A stretch of DNA of 64,000 bases. It comes from Oligoflexia bacterium. GTDB taxonomy: Bacteria > Bdellovibrionota > Bdellovibrionia > JABDDW01. The stretch is taken from assembly GCA_016715815.1 (NCBI GenBank), contig JADJXN010000002.1:248001-312000 (forward strand), given 5' to 3'. Position 1 is the stretch's first letter. Each line of letters begins with the position of its first letter. Positions 15,981 to 24,680 of this stretch are shown piece by piece. The notes beneath the pieces were generated by a model. That model ran no database searches. It worked only from the letters and a program-made list of their open reading frames with translations, and was not told the DNA's origin. The translations under genes were made by a program, and so were the position numbers.

Positions 15981-17900
15981 CTACCTCGTTAATATTACAA
16001 CAAGTACAGCAACCATGCCCGCTACAATATAAAGCGCATATTGCTGAACGTTTCCATTAACCATTAACCTTAAGCTTGAGCCAGCGCCCCGAACAATATC
16101 GGCCAGTAAATAGGTTGTTCTATCTACAATTTTTACATCTACAAAACTCCAAAACCATTTTGAAAGAAGAACAAGTGGCACCACAATTGTTTTTTGGTAA
16201 AGCTCATCGATATAGTATTTGTTTGAAATAATGTTATAAATTTTGCCGTACTGGTTTTTTAATTTTTCAAGAGCATCTGCCTTTTTAGTATAAATAAAGT
16301 AAGCGCAATACGCAGAACAGCCCGCTAAAATTACCGATGTGGCCATTGTTAGCCACTCCTCTAAATGGGATCCATGTGCTGCAGCATCAACTACCTGTTT
16401 TGAAAGCCAGTGCTCCCATCCGTTTGGAATTGAAAAAATGTGACCTATAACTTCTGGAATGCCTACCCAACCCCCAATAAGAGACAATACTGCCAAAATC
16501 ACAAGGGGAAGTGTCATTACAATTGGGGATTCGTGCACGTGTACACTTTTATCAACCCTTGATTTCCCCCAGAATGTGAGTGCCATAAGCCTTGTCATAT
16601 AAAAAGCAGTTAGCGCCGCCCCCAGCACACCTAAAAACCATAAAAACTTTGACCCCATTGGGGAAGCAAATGTTTTCCATAAAATTTCATCTTTAGAAAA
16701 AAAGCCCGAAAACAAAGGAGTTCCTATAATGGCAAGCCAACCAAATAAAAACGTTAAATATGTTATGGGCATTTTTTTTGAAAGCCCCCCCATCTTTCTT
16801 ACATCCTGCTCTTCATGCATTCCATGAATGACAGAGCCCGCCCCCAAAAACATAAGCGCTTTAAAAAACGCGTGGGTCATTAAGTGAAACATTCCCGCTT
16901 TAAATGCTCCTACACCCACACCTAAAAACATGTAGCCGAGTTGACTCACGGTAGAATAGGCAAGTATCTTTTTAATATCATTTTGAAAAAGTCCTATGCT
17001 TGCAGCAAACACGGCAGTGAGCGCCCCTATTGTTGCAATCAACATCATAGTATTAGGCGTTGCCATAAACATAAAATTTAACCGCACTATCATGTAAACA
17101 CCTGCAGTAACCATGGTTGCTGCATGAATCAGTGCCGAAACTGGCGTTGGGCCCGCCATTGCATCAGGTAGCCATACATAAAGAGGAATTTGCGCAGACT
17201 TTCCAGTAGCGCCAATAAATAAAAACATGGTTGCAAAAGTGAGAAGCCCCCAACCAAGCTCTGGTGCATAGGTAAGCTTTGCTAGCTCTTCAAACTCTAC
17301 TGTTTTAAATAAAATAAAAATTAAAAATAATCCCAAAATAAAGCCCGCATCACCAATACGGTTTACTACAAAGGCCTTCATGCCGGCTTTGGCCTTTTCT
17401 GAATCTGTAAACCAAAAGCCAATAAGTAAGTAAGAGCAGAGCCCCACCCCTTCCCAGCCAACAAAAAGCAAAAGAAGATTATCCCCCAAAACCAAGATGA
17501 GCATGTTAAATAAAAATAAATTCAAATAGGAAAAATATTTGGCGGGCTTTTCATCATGGCTCATATAACCAATGCTATAGAGGTGAATAAGGGTGCCAAC
17601 ACCGGTTATAATTAAAATCATAATGCCACTAATGTGATCCACAACAAAGGCCGCATTGGCTTTAAATTGGCCGACATTAATCCATTCAAAAAAATGTGCT
17701 TTTACCACCTCAGGTGCCGATACTCCTAAAAGTTTTAAAAATAAAGTGGCGGCTGCCAAAAATGAAATCGCTGCGGCCACGGTTGCCACAATTCCTGAAC
17801 GCAAATAGCTTTTATTGTTGTAGTTAACCAAAAGCCCATTAATTAAAAACCCTATGAGCGGGCTTAAAAGCATGGTTGCAATTAAAAATTTATCCGTCAT
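15981..17900 (-). CDS. nuoL: NADH-quinone oxidoreductase subunit L
   Basis: A 639-residue distal antiporter-like subunit of usual size. Motifs seen: G-W-E-G-V-G-L-C-S-Y-L-L-I-G-F-W, S-A-Q-I-P-L-Y-V-W-L-P-D-A-M, G-P-T-P-V-S-A-L-I-H-A-A-T-M-V, and the lateral-helix C-terminus with Y-Y-I-D-E-L-Y and V-N-G-N-V-Q-Q-Y. It is predicted to span the membrane 15-16 times and brace the arm with its lateral helix. It starts 1 nt after nuoK and abuts nuoM. Confidence 0.96.
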   Translation of the reverse strand: MTDKFLIATMLLSPLIGFLINGLLVNYNNKSYLRSGIVATVAAAISFLAAATLFLKLLGVSAPEVVKAHFFEWINVGQFKANAAFVVDHISGIMILIITGVGTLIHLYSIGYMSHDEKPAKYFSYLNLFLFNMLILVLGDNLLLLFVGWEGVGLCSYLLIGFWFTDSEKAKAGMKAFVVNRIGDAGFILGLFLIFILFKTVEFEELAKLTYAPELGWGLLTFATMFLFIGATGKSAQIPLYVWLPDAMAGPTPVSALIHAATMVTAGVYMIVRLNFMFMATPNTMMLIATIGALTAVFAASIGLFQNDIKKILAYSTVSQLGYMFLGVGVGAFKAGMFHLMTHAFFKALMFLGAGSVIHGMHEEQDVRKMGGLSKKMPITYLTFLFGWLAIIGTPLFSGFFSKDEILWKTFASPMGSKFLWFLGVLGAALTAFYMTRLMALTFWGKSRVDKSVHVHESPIVMTLPLVILAVLSLIGGWVGIPEVIGHIFSIPNGWEHWLSKQVVDAAAHGSHLEEWLTMATSVILAGCSAYCAYFIYTKKADALEKLKNQYGKIYNIISNKYYIDELYQKTIVVPLVLLSKWFWSFVDVKIVDRTTYLLADIVRGAGSSLRLMVNGNVQQYALYIVAGMVAVLVVILTR

Positions 17901-17901
17901 T

Positions 17902-18210
17902 TTAACCCTTTAAATTTTCAAAATGAGCAATGTTCACTTCTTTAAACCTTTTAAATACGGCCACTGCAATGGCAAGTCCTACAGCCGCTTCTGCTGCCGC
18001 GATGGTCATAACAAAAAAGACCATAATTTGGCCATCCATGTTTTGGGCATATTTTGAAAACGCGACAAAACTTAAGTTCACCGCATTGAGCATAAGCTCA
18101 ATACTCATTAAAATAATAAGCGCATTTTTTCTTAATAAAACACCAAGAACGCCAATGGAAAATAAAACACCACTTAAAACAAGATAGTGGTTAAGACCCA
18201 CGTGTAACAT
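17902..18210 (-). CDS. nuoK: NADH-quinone oxidoreductase subunit K
   Basis: A 102-residue, three-helix subunit. The two essential membrane glutamates are present at E38 (M-S-I-E-L-M) and E74 (A-A-A-E-A-A-V-G-L-A). I start it at the ATG at 18210, which follows GGGGG at suitable spacing and gives the family's normal length. The frame extends 9 codons further upstream, but those residues are not NuoK-like. With this start it overlaps the 3' end of nuoJ by 20 nt. Confidence 0.95.
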   Translation of the reverse strand: MLHVGLNHYLVLSGVLFSIGVLGVLLRKNALIILMSIELMLNAVNLSFVAFSKYAQNMDGQIMVFFVMTIAAAEAAVGLAIAVAVFKRFKEVNIAHFENLKG

Positions 18211-18871
18211 GGTGTGTGCCCCCTTTTGATCTTGCAAGCGCCACGGCTCCGACTATTGCCACTAACAATAAAACGCTGAGCAGTTCAAAAATAAAAATAT
18301 ATTTCGAAAATAATTTTAAGCTGAGTTTTTGTGTGTCCGTATACTTTGTGAAAATTTCTACTCCTGCTTGCGGGTTTTGGGTAATTTCAACCACTTCATC
18401 TTTAAGCTCTTCTGGGTTGGTTGTTTGTTTTGTTGGAGCATTAATATCACTTTTTAAAAGCATTGACGGTGGCGGCGGGGCCTCTGTTGTGGAAACCTTA
18501 ATAAATCCCATGCCGTCTCCAGTTATCATAGCGCCAGCTCCCACCAGAACACCACAAACCACACCTACTGATATAATTTTTAAAACTGTTAAAATTGAAA
18601 ATCTTGCCACTTCTTCTTTTTCTCGTTTTAAATCAAAAAGCATCATGACCATTACAAACAAAACCATGACGGCGCCGGCATAAACAACCACCTGAGCCGC
18701 AGCTATAAAATGGGCTTCTAGGTTGAAAAAAAATATTCCCAATATACTCATCACAACAGCAAGAAGAAGGGCTGAGTAAATGGGATTGCTAACAAACACA
18801 ACCATAAGGGCCGAAACCACTGAAACAAATCCAAACAAATAAAAAAGTATATCAGCGGCTGTTAGTTCCAT
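18191..18871 (-). CDS. nuoJ: NADH-quinone oxidoreductase subunit J
   Basis: A 226-residue, five-helix subunit. It has N-P-I-Y-S-A-L-L-L in helix 2, the V-V-Y-A-G-A-V-M-V-L-F helix 3 that forms the pi-bulge gate in complex I, and the C-terminal helix after F-S-K-Y-I-F-I-F-E-L-L. Between helices 4 and 5 there is a long polar Pro-rich loop (about residues 128-180), longer than in short NuoJ proteins. Its start shares one base with the nuoH stop. Confidence 0.94.
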   Translation of the reverse strand: MELTAADILFYLFGFVSVVSALMVVFVSNPIYSALLLAVVMSILGIFFFNLEAHFIAAAQVVVYAGAVMVLFVMVMMLFDLKREKEEVARFSILTVLKIISVGVVCGVLVGAGAMITGDGMGFIKVSTTEAPPPPSMLLKSDINAPTKQTTNPEELKDEVVEITQNPQAGVEIFTKYTDTQKLSLKLFSKYIFIFELLSVLLLVAIVGAVALARSKGGTHHVTRGS

Positions 18872-20025
18872 TATTTTACTATCCTTGCAAAGTACATTAG
18901 TGCTGTTGTTAGTGCCAAGTTAACTAAAGACCAAGGCAGAAGGGTTTTCCAACCCAAGTCCATCAATTGATCATACCTAAAACGTGGGAGCGTCCATCTC
19001 ACCCAAATAAAAAAGAAAAGCCAAAACCCTGTTTTTGCCAAAAAAACAACTAGGTGGGTAATTGTTGTAAGAACACTTGCAATATCTGGCATGCTTAGAC
19101 CAGTAAAACCAAGAAGAGTATGGCCATTTTGGATCCAAAATTCTCTTACCTGTTCGGGAGAAATAAATGGCAATGCATACCCACCAAAAAATAATGTGGT
19201 AATAAGGGCCGCAGAGGTAATCATGTGCCCATACTCACCCATAAAAAACATGTTAAATTTAAAACCGCCGTATTCTGTGTGAAAACCCGCCACAAGCTCT
19301 GCCTCCCCCTCAGGAAGATCAAAGGGCAGCCTATTGGTTTCAGCAAAAGTAGCGGTAAGAAATAAAATAAATGCAAGGGGCTGAAAAAAGACTCCCCAGT
19401 TTGGCAAAAACTTTAGCTCAACAGCTGAGCCTTGCCATAAAAAAGAAAAATATCCAAACTGCTCTGTTATCATTTGGTTTAAACTAAATGTTTGATACAT
19501 CATTAAAACGCCAACCACACTTAGTCCCATTGCAATTTCATAACTTATCATTTGTGAAGACGCTCTTAAAGCGCCAAGCATTGCATACTTATTTCCAGAA
19601 GACCAACCAGCTGCTAATATTCCGTAAACTCCTAATGAGGCCACTGCAAAAATATAAATAAGCCCAATATTTAAATCTGCGATTTGAAGTTTAAACGTGT
19701 AGCCCAAAATATTTATTGGTGTTGAAAGGGGAATAGCGGCAAATGTCAGTGCGGCGGGCAATAAGGTAAGCCCTGGCGCCATAAAATACAGAATTTTTTC
19801 TGCTTTTGTGGGAATAAATTCTTCTTTAAAAATAAATTTAATGGCATCGGCAGCAAGTTGTAATAAACCAAGCGGACCAACTCGGTTAGGACCAAGTCTA
19901 TTTTGCATAAATGCGGGCCCCCTGCGCTCCACCCACACTAGAAGGGGCACAGTGCTGACAACAATAACAAAAATGGCTGCAATTTTGACTGTATTTATTA
20001 TTATTTCAAGCCATGTCGTTCCCAT
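18871..20025 (-). CDS. nuoH: NADH-quinone oxidoreductase subunit H
   Basis: A 384-residue quinone-chamber subunit. It carries E-R-R-G-P-A-F-M-Q-N-R-L-G-P-N-R-V-G-P, the K-F-I-F-K-E-E loop, and E-T-N-R-L-P-F-D-L-P-E-G-E-A-E-L, all diagnostic of NuoH and needed for quinone binding and coupling. It would bind the soluble quinone module (B, D, I), but none of those genes is in the window. It starts 1 nt after nuoA. Confidence 0.97.
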   Translation of the reverse strand: MGTTWLEIIINTVKIAAIFVIVVSTVPLLVWVERRGPAFMQNRLGPNRVGPLGLLQLAADAIKFIFKEEFIPTKAEKILYFMAPGLTLLPAALTFAAIPLSTPINILGYTFKLQIADLNIGLIYIFAVASLGVYGILAAGWSSGNKYAMLGALRASSQMISYEIAMGLSVVGVLMMYQTFSLNQMITEQFGYFSFLWQGSAVELKFLPNWGVFFQPLAFILFLTATFAETNRLPFDLPEGEAELVAGFHTEYGGFKFNMFFMGEYGHMITSAALITTLFFGGYALPFISPEQVREFWIQNGHTLLGFTGLSMPDIASVLTTITHLVVFLAKTGFWLFFFIWVRWTLPRFRYDQLMDLGWKTLLPWSLVNLALTTALMYFARIVK

Positions 20026-20026
20026 T

Positions 20027-20395
20027 TTAATCCCACTCTAAAGCTCTGGCCTTCCATACATAAAAAAGACCAAAAGTTAGAACCAACATAAAAACAATTA
20101 TTTCTACCAGTATGAAGGGGCCAAACTTTAAAAGATCTCCATACACCAGCGCCCACGGGTATAAAAAAATGACCTCAATATCAAAAAGAATAAACAAAAT
20201 TGCAGTAAGATAAAATTTTACTGGAAACCGTGTTGTTTCATGTTCTTTGCCAACAATCCCACACTCATAAGGAAGCTGCTTTTCTGGTGTAGGTTTTCTT
20301 TTTGGGCCAGCTAAAAAAGTAAGGCCTATCATGGCTGCTGCAAAAACAATAACCACTGCTGTTAAAACCAGCACTGGCACTAGTTGTTCTGACAT
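20027..20395 (-). CDS. nuoA: NADH-quinone oxidoreductase subunit A
   Basis: A 122-residue, three-helix subunit. It has the L-P-Y-E-C-G-I loop and the helix F-D-I-E-V-I-F-L-Y-P-W-A with the conserved acidic pair. Its ATG shares a base with the stop of the preceding NuoN-like gene (TAATG), so the canonical set is translationally coupled to, and very likely cotranscribed with, the diverged set upstream. This is the first gene of the canonical A-H-J-K-L-M-N order. Confidence 0.96.
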   Translation of the reverse strand: MSEQLVPVLVLTAVVIVFAAAMIGLTFLAGPKRKPTPEKQLPYECGIVGKEHETTRFPVKFYLTAILFILFDIEVIFLYPWALVYGDLLKFGPFILVEIIVFMLVLTFGLFYVWKARALEWD

Positions 20396-21834
20396 TAATA
20401 ATCTCCAAATAAATGCCTTATCGAATAGGCCCCATACTTATACAGCGGTTGGTGGAATATTCCCATGAAAATGAGAAGAAGAATTAAAATCCTGGAATAA
20501 GCTTTATCAAACTTTGTTTGCTCAATATGAATGTCTTGAAATTTTAGAGGCGCATGAAAGGCCATCACGCTTAGACGTAGTGCATAAATTCCAACAAGAC
20601 AAAGATTCCATAATAAAATTATGTTTTCAATTTTGTTAACGCTTAGCGTTTTCTGCGCTAGTATTCCCAAATAAAATGGCGGGAAGCCCGAAAGAGCCCA
20701 AATTGCAAAAACCGTGGCTATTGCTGGGCCCACACCCTTTCTTCCACGCCCCAACCAATCTTCAATTAGAGATGCGTTGTTTATTTCAAGTTTTTTTAAA
20801 GATGTTGCCAATAAAACAAGGGCAAAAATTATGGCTGGCACGGCCAGGTATACATGCGCCAACAATGCTTTTTCCGCAATGGTGAGCACAAAAATAATAA
20901 TCCAAAAAGCATTTGATATTAAAAGAACAAGGCCTTCCCACATTCTTTTTTGACCAATCATGATCAGCGGGGTCACAAACAAAATAAAAGCAACAAAAAG
21001 CCTTGCCCCATCTAACAGGTTTATTTTCACAATAGACTCTAAATATTTGCCATTTATAGATATTGAATAAAAAACCGTTAAAACATACTTAATAAATACC
21101 TGAATGCCAACAATTCCAAACAGTCCCGAACACAATACAATATCCAAGTTGTCGGCCTTGTCTTTTAAAGTTCCAAATAGACCATTTATTGGGAAAAAGC
21201 CCCCAACAACAAAACTGCAAATTATAAATAAAATTTGCAGGCTCAGTATGTTTTTAATTAAATCTGGCTGACGGCTCAGAGCCAAATGAACTTCTTCAAT
21301 TTGAGTTTGTCCAGTTAAAGAAATAAGTGTAGCAGTAAGTATGGCCCCGAAAAGACTTATTAAAAATATCTTTTTTGCCATGCTTTGTAAGTGAGCAAAT
21401 TTTTCTTCTGGTTGATAGTTATCAAAAAGAACTCCCGTTGCCGAGATGAGCATCCCTATTACACCAATGGCCGTAAAATAAACTCTATTTGAATGAATAG
21501 TGAAAACGGCAAAGAACGTTAATGCAAAGGTAAGAATAAGATGGTGCACAGCCCCCTTTTTATCAGGGCCACCGCCAGAAAAATGAATAAGTGCTGATAA
21601 AATCAATGCCCACAGACTAAGCATTTGTGTGTGGGCATCATAAACAAGGCCTCCTCTAAAAAAATTTATTGGCTCTGTTATTTTGATAATAATTTGACTT
21701 AATATTACAAACCCCAACATTAAACCCGCTACTACCCAAAGCTTTGGTAGTATTTTTTTCTCTAATACAACGGCAAGACAAACCATAACTACCAAACCAA
21801 AAGAAAGCGCTATGATATTTGTTGTTAGAGGCAT
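20395..21834 (-). CDS. diverged NuoN-like membrane protein (N')
   Basis: A 479-residue multi-spanning protein. Aligned by eye with NuoN of the same operon, the C-terminal part matches well (A-L-S-G-F-P-P then a helix, against S-L-A-G-M-P-P), as does the F-F-P-I-N-G-L-F stretch against L-F-P-F-H-A-W. The TM5 Glu and the TM7 and TM8 Lys of NuoN are replaced by non-ionisable residues in my alignment. I start it at 21834, where the ATG shares a base with the preceding TAA (TAATG); the frame is open 25 codons further upstream. Position 7 of the diverged set supports the NuoN assignment. Function unknown. Confidence 0.75.
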   Translation of the reverse strand: MPLTTNIIALSFGLVVMVCLAVVLEKKILPKLWVVAGLMLGFVILSQIIIKITEPINFFRGGLVYDAHTQMLSLWALILSALIHFSGGGPDKKGAVHHLILTFALTFFAVFTIHSNRVYFTAIGVIGMLISATGVLFDNYQPEEKFAHLQSMAKKIFLISLFGAILTATLISLTGQTQIEEVHLALSRQPDLIKNILSLQILFIICSFVVGGFFPINGLFGTLKDKADNLDIVLCSGLFGIVGIQVFIKYVLTVFYSISINGKYLESIVKINLLDGARLFVAFILFVTPLIMIGQKRMWEGLVLLISNAFWIIIFVLTIAEKALLAHVYLAVPAIIFALVLLATSLKKLEINNASLIEDWLGRGRKGVGPAIATVFAIWALSGFPPFYLGILAQKTLSVNKIENIILLWNLCLVGIYALRLSVMAFHAPLKFQDIHIEQTKFDKAYSRILILLLIFMGIFHQPLYKYGAYSIRHLFGDY

Positions 21835-22898
21835 TAAAACAACTCCATCGTTATTGGGTTTTTTATTAATAAAATAAATCCGATAAGAGCAATTGCTACT
21901 AGGGCCCACTGCCTAGGACCTTTAATCTCTATTTTCTTTTCGCTTTCATGGAGCGCTACAAAAATCCAAACAATGGCAAACACAATTGGCCAAATAAATA
22001 AAAACCTTGCGGGGCTATCTATGTTTATTTTTGCTAAAATTGCAATAAACGGCGCGAACATGGCCGAGCCAGGGACCGCATAAAACATAATTGAGTCATA
22101 GGCATTTGTTTTTTCATAGTTAATAGATGCCCATGACCAGCTGGCCAAAACCCCTATCAAAATAAGTAGATAATAGTTGTTGCCCTCTAAAAACATTCCA
22201 GACCAGAACAAAAACAAACAAAAAATCGAAGAGAAAATTGATTTCCTGTGAGAGTCTTCCTTTTGAAAAATAAATTGCAAAAATAAAAATAGCAACAATA
22301 ACATCACCACTACTTCGAAAAACATTTTAAGCTCCGGCATAAAGGCTGAGGTTGAAATAAAGTTTTTAAAATAGATCGTGAGTGAGAACACATATATTAT
22401 TATTCTTGTATAATATGCAAAGTGGTTTCTACTTCTTCTAGATAAGAAATATTCTTCAAGGCCTAACACCAAAAAGGCCATTAATTCAGAAAAGATTGCG
22501 TAATTCGGAGGAAGAATTGGTAAAAAAGAAATACAAACAAAAGCATAAAATAAAACCGTTACTAAAATGGGGGTGTTTTTAATAAAAAGACCCTTCCACT
22601 GGGGAGAGACCCCCTCTACATATAAATTTAAAAATAGGGATGCGCTTGCAACAAGAAGCAAAAACGCTTCTTTTGTTTGAGCCGAGGGAAGAAGGTATAA
22701 AATAATAAAAACAATTAATGATCTAAATGTAGTTTTTTTATTTGTAACCCATTCTATATCAAACAAAACGATTCCCATTTGCGCCAAGTATCCAATGGTT
22801 AGTAGTGTTTTCTGGCTAGCACTAAAGCTTTCATTTACAAACACCATACCCAAAGCAAACCAAGCGAAAAATATGCTAATTAACTTTTGAAATATCAA
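21834..22898 (-). CDS. diverged NuoM-like membrane protein (M')
   Basis: A 354-residue protein of about ten predicted membrane helices, much shorter than NuoM (498). Weak but ordered similarity to NuoM of the same operon: N-T-P-I-L-V against A-P-T-P-G-S-V, and A-V-P-G-S-A-M-F against A-V-P-G-T-N-G-F, followed by a charged loop and a final helix at the equivalent place. The K-V-P-I-F-P-L-H-T-W channel segment and the transmembrane Glu of NuoM are not found. It overlaps L' by 4 nt and N' by 1 nt. Assignment leans on gene order as well as sequence. Confidence 0.62.
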   Translation of the reverse strand: MIFQKLISIFFAWFALGMVFVNESFSASQKTLLTIGYLAQMGIVLFDIEWVTNKKTTFRSLIVFIILYLLPSAQTKEAFLLLVASASLFLNLYVEGVSPQWKGLFIKNTPILVTVLFYAFVCISFLPILPPNYAIFSELMAFLVLGLEEYFLSRRSRNHFAYYTRIIIYVFSLTIYFKNFISTSAFMPELKMFFEVVVMLLLLFLFLQFIFQKEDSHRKSIFSSIFCLFLFWSGMFLEGNNYYLLILIGVLASWSWASINYEKTNAYDSIMFYAVPGSAMFAPFIAILAKINIDSPARFLFIWPIVFAIVWIFVALHESEKKIEIKGPRQWALVAIALIGFILLIKNPITMELF

Positions 22899-24037
22899 AA
22901 TTCACCCCAAAACAAAGAAAGTGCTAGTAGTGTAAATAAAATCAATATAACTGCATTACCTTTTGTAAGCGCCATTAGTCTTTCAAAAAATGTCCAATCT
23001 TTTAGCTTTAACTCTTCATGTCTTGTTAACATATACTTTTCTGTGGCTATGATTTTTTTAAATAACCACGAAAAAAACAAAAACTTTGCTGGCTTTTTAA
23101 ATATTGCAGGCTTTTTGTTATATAAAAATAAAAACACTCCAAAAAACACCATCAACACGCCCATAAAAGTTATTGCCTCTGGTGTTAACTCCAAAAAAAC
23201 GTCTGCTTTAAAAAATATAAAAGCAAAAAACGGCAGACTAAAAAATGTGGCACTTGCCATCTGTTCCTGTTTATGCATTTTTTCTTCTTTTTTTACTTCT
23301 GCCACTAAGTTTCTTGCCAAAAAAAGCCCCAGCGCCGCAGGCAGAACAAAGGAGATGTTTGATAATAGTTCATTATTTTTAAAAATAAGAACCCCTGATA
23401 CCAGCATGAAAACAAGAAAAATATAGTTTGTTTGTTTTTTACTTAGAAAGCTAAGTGCTAATGGAAAACATAATAAAACGTTTTCTTGATCTAATGACAC
23501 TAGGGAAAGCGCTACCGCCAAAAATGTTGTGCTTAGGCAGCTTCCTAAGCTAAAAAATATTGCTACTCCTATCCATATAAATGACCACAGGTAGCTTGGG
23601 GTTGTCGTCATAATTGATGACCAAATAAGAATTTGAGTAAAAAATTCTGAATAAATTGTTTTCTCGCTCATCTCCTCATTGTTTTCATAAAAATTTATTG
23701 GCCACACAAATGATTTTAAAACAACAAACGTCATTACAAAAATATTTCTAAAATCTTGTTCTGCTCTGTAGATGTAGGCCAAAAATAAAAATGCCCAGGG
23801 CAGCCATTCTGTTAGGTATTTCTTTACTTTTCCCCTTTTTTCTAAGCTCGCCACTATGGCAAGCAAAGAAAGCAGGATAACGATCTTAAAGTCCGCATTA
23901 AAAAAATAGGCGGCGGATAAAAGAAAGGAATAAATGAGCGTGTACCAATTTTTTTTATTATTTAACGTAAACTCTTTAACAAAACTAAAAAGAGGTAAAA
24001 GCACAAAAAACAATAGCGTTGTTTGCTGTATGCTCAC
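22895..24037 (-). CDS. diverged NuoL-like membrane protein (L')
   Basis: A 380-residue multi-spanning protein, against 639 for NuoL. The N-terminus resembles NuoL in hydrophobic pattern, K-S-F-V-W-P-I-N-F-Y aligns with K-S-A-Q-I-P-L-Y-V-W, and the end has an amphipathic charged stretch followed by A-L-T-K-G-N-A-V and a last helix, like the NuoL lateral-helix tail with V-N-G-N-V-Q. The G-P-T-P-V-S-A-L-I-H segment and channel Lys/Glu are lost. It overlaps both neighbours by 4 nt (ATGA type). The relationship is inferred from these local matches and gene order. Confidence 0.6.
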   Translation of the reverse strand: MSIQQTTLLFFVLLPLFSFVKEFTLNNKKNWYTLIYSFLLSAAYFFNADFKIVILLSLLAIVASLEKRGKVKKYLTEWLPWAFLFLAYIYRAEQDFRNIFVMTFVVLKSFVWPINFYENNEEMSEKTIYSEFFTQILIWSSIMTTTPSYLWSFIWIGVAIFFSLGSCLSTTFLAVALSLVSLDQENVLLCFPLALSFLSKKQTNYIFLVFMLVSGVLIFKNNELLSNISFVLPAALGLFLARNLVAEVKKEEKMHKQEQMASATFFSLPFFAFIFFKADVFLELTPEAITFMGVLMVFFGVFLFLYNKKPAIFKKPAKFLFFSWLFKKIIATEKYMLTRHEELKLKDWTFFERLMALTKGNAVILILFTLLALSLFWGEF

Positions 24038-24282
24038 TCAATGCTCCTTGCCGTAGAGCGGTTAAGGCTTGAAATTGCAATCAGAAACATAGCAAGCATT
24101 GTAAGTGAAAAAAAGATCCACCCAACGACCCTTATCTCTTCTTGGTCTTTGTTGATACAGTAAAATAAAAGAAGAACCACATCGGCCATCACTTTAAGTT
24201 GAACAATCTGTATCACAAAATTTTTAGATAAAATAAATAAAGTAAATGAAACGGCGCCAATCACAAGTAGTGCTAAAATCAT
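24034..24282 (-). CDS. diverged NuoK-like membrane protein (K')
   Basis: An 82-residue protein with three predicted helices, as in NuoK. L-S-K-N-F-V-I aligns with L-R-K-N-A-L-I of the NuoK downstream. The first essential glutamate of NuoK (E38) corresponds to Lys30 and the second (E74) to a hydrophobic residue near Ile68. It overlaps J' and L' by 4 nt each. Three-helix topology, size and position between J' and L' support the assignment. It should not be able to relay protons in the way NuoK does. Confidence 0.65.
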   Translation of the reverse strand: MILALLVIGAVSFTLFILSKNFVIQIVQLKVMADVVLLLFYCINKDQEEIRVVGWIFFSLTMLAMFLIAISSLNRSTARSIE

Positions 24283-24680
24283 TTAGCCCCCCTCTTATTG
24301 ATAAGGCTGGCCGACAAAACAAAGATAACCATAAAAACTATCCCCATGGCCCAAATGGCCATTCTATATCTAGAAAGAAGTAAAAGGCCTACGGCATTTA
24401 CAAGTTCTTGGCCGCCGGTTTTAATTTCCGCAGGAATTTTATAGTTAATTAAAAAGCTAACAAATATTATAAGCACGGGGAGTATAACAGGCTTTCCGCG
24501 AATACTTAATCTTAAGTCTTGTCTTTGCGTTATCCAAACGTAACAAACTGTATATGTAATAATACTTGAAAAAAACATCATGATTGAAACCATGTAAAAA
24601 CCCATGACAAGGGCTGCGCCGCCAAGCAGGAAGCTTAAAGCCAAGCAAAAATAAAATATCAGCGTTGCATTTTTGCTCAT
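24279..24680 (-). CDS. diverged NuoJ-like membrane protein (J')
   Basis: A 133-residue protein with about four helices, one fewer than NuoJ. The start is set by the ATG at 24680, which shares a base with the stop of H' (TGATG); the open frame runs 22 codons further upstream. The C-terminus (L-L-L-L-S-R-Y-R-M-A then a hydrophobic helix and K-R-G) aligns with L-K-L-F-S-K-Y-I-F-I of NuoJ followed by its last helix. The V-Y-A-G-A-V-M-V-L-F gate helix of NuoJ appears to be absent. Confidence 0.65.
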   Translation of the reverse strand: MSKNATLIFYFCLALSFLLGGAALVMGFYMVSIMMFFSSIITYTVCYVWITQRQDLRLSIRGKPVILPVLIIFVSFLINYKIPAEIKTGGQELVNAVGLLLLSRYRMAIWAMGIVFMVIFVLSASLINKRGAK

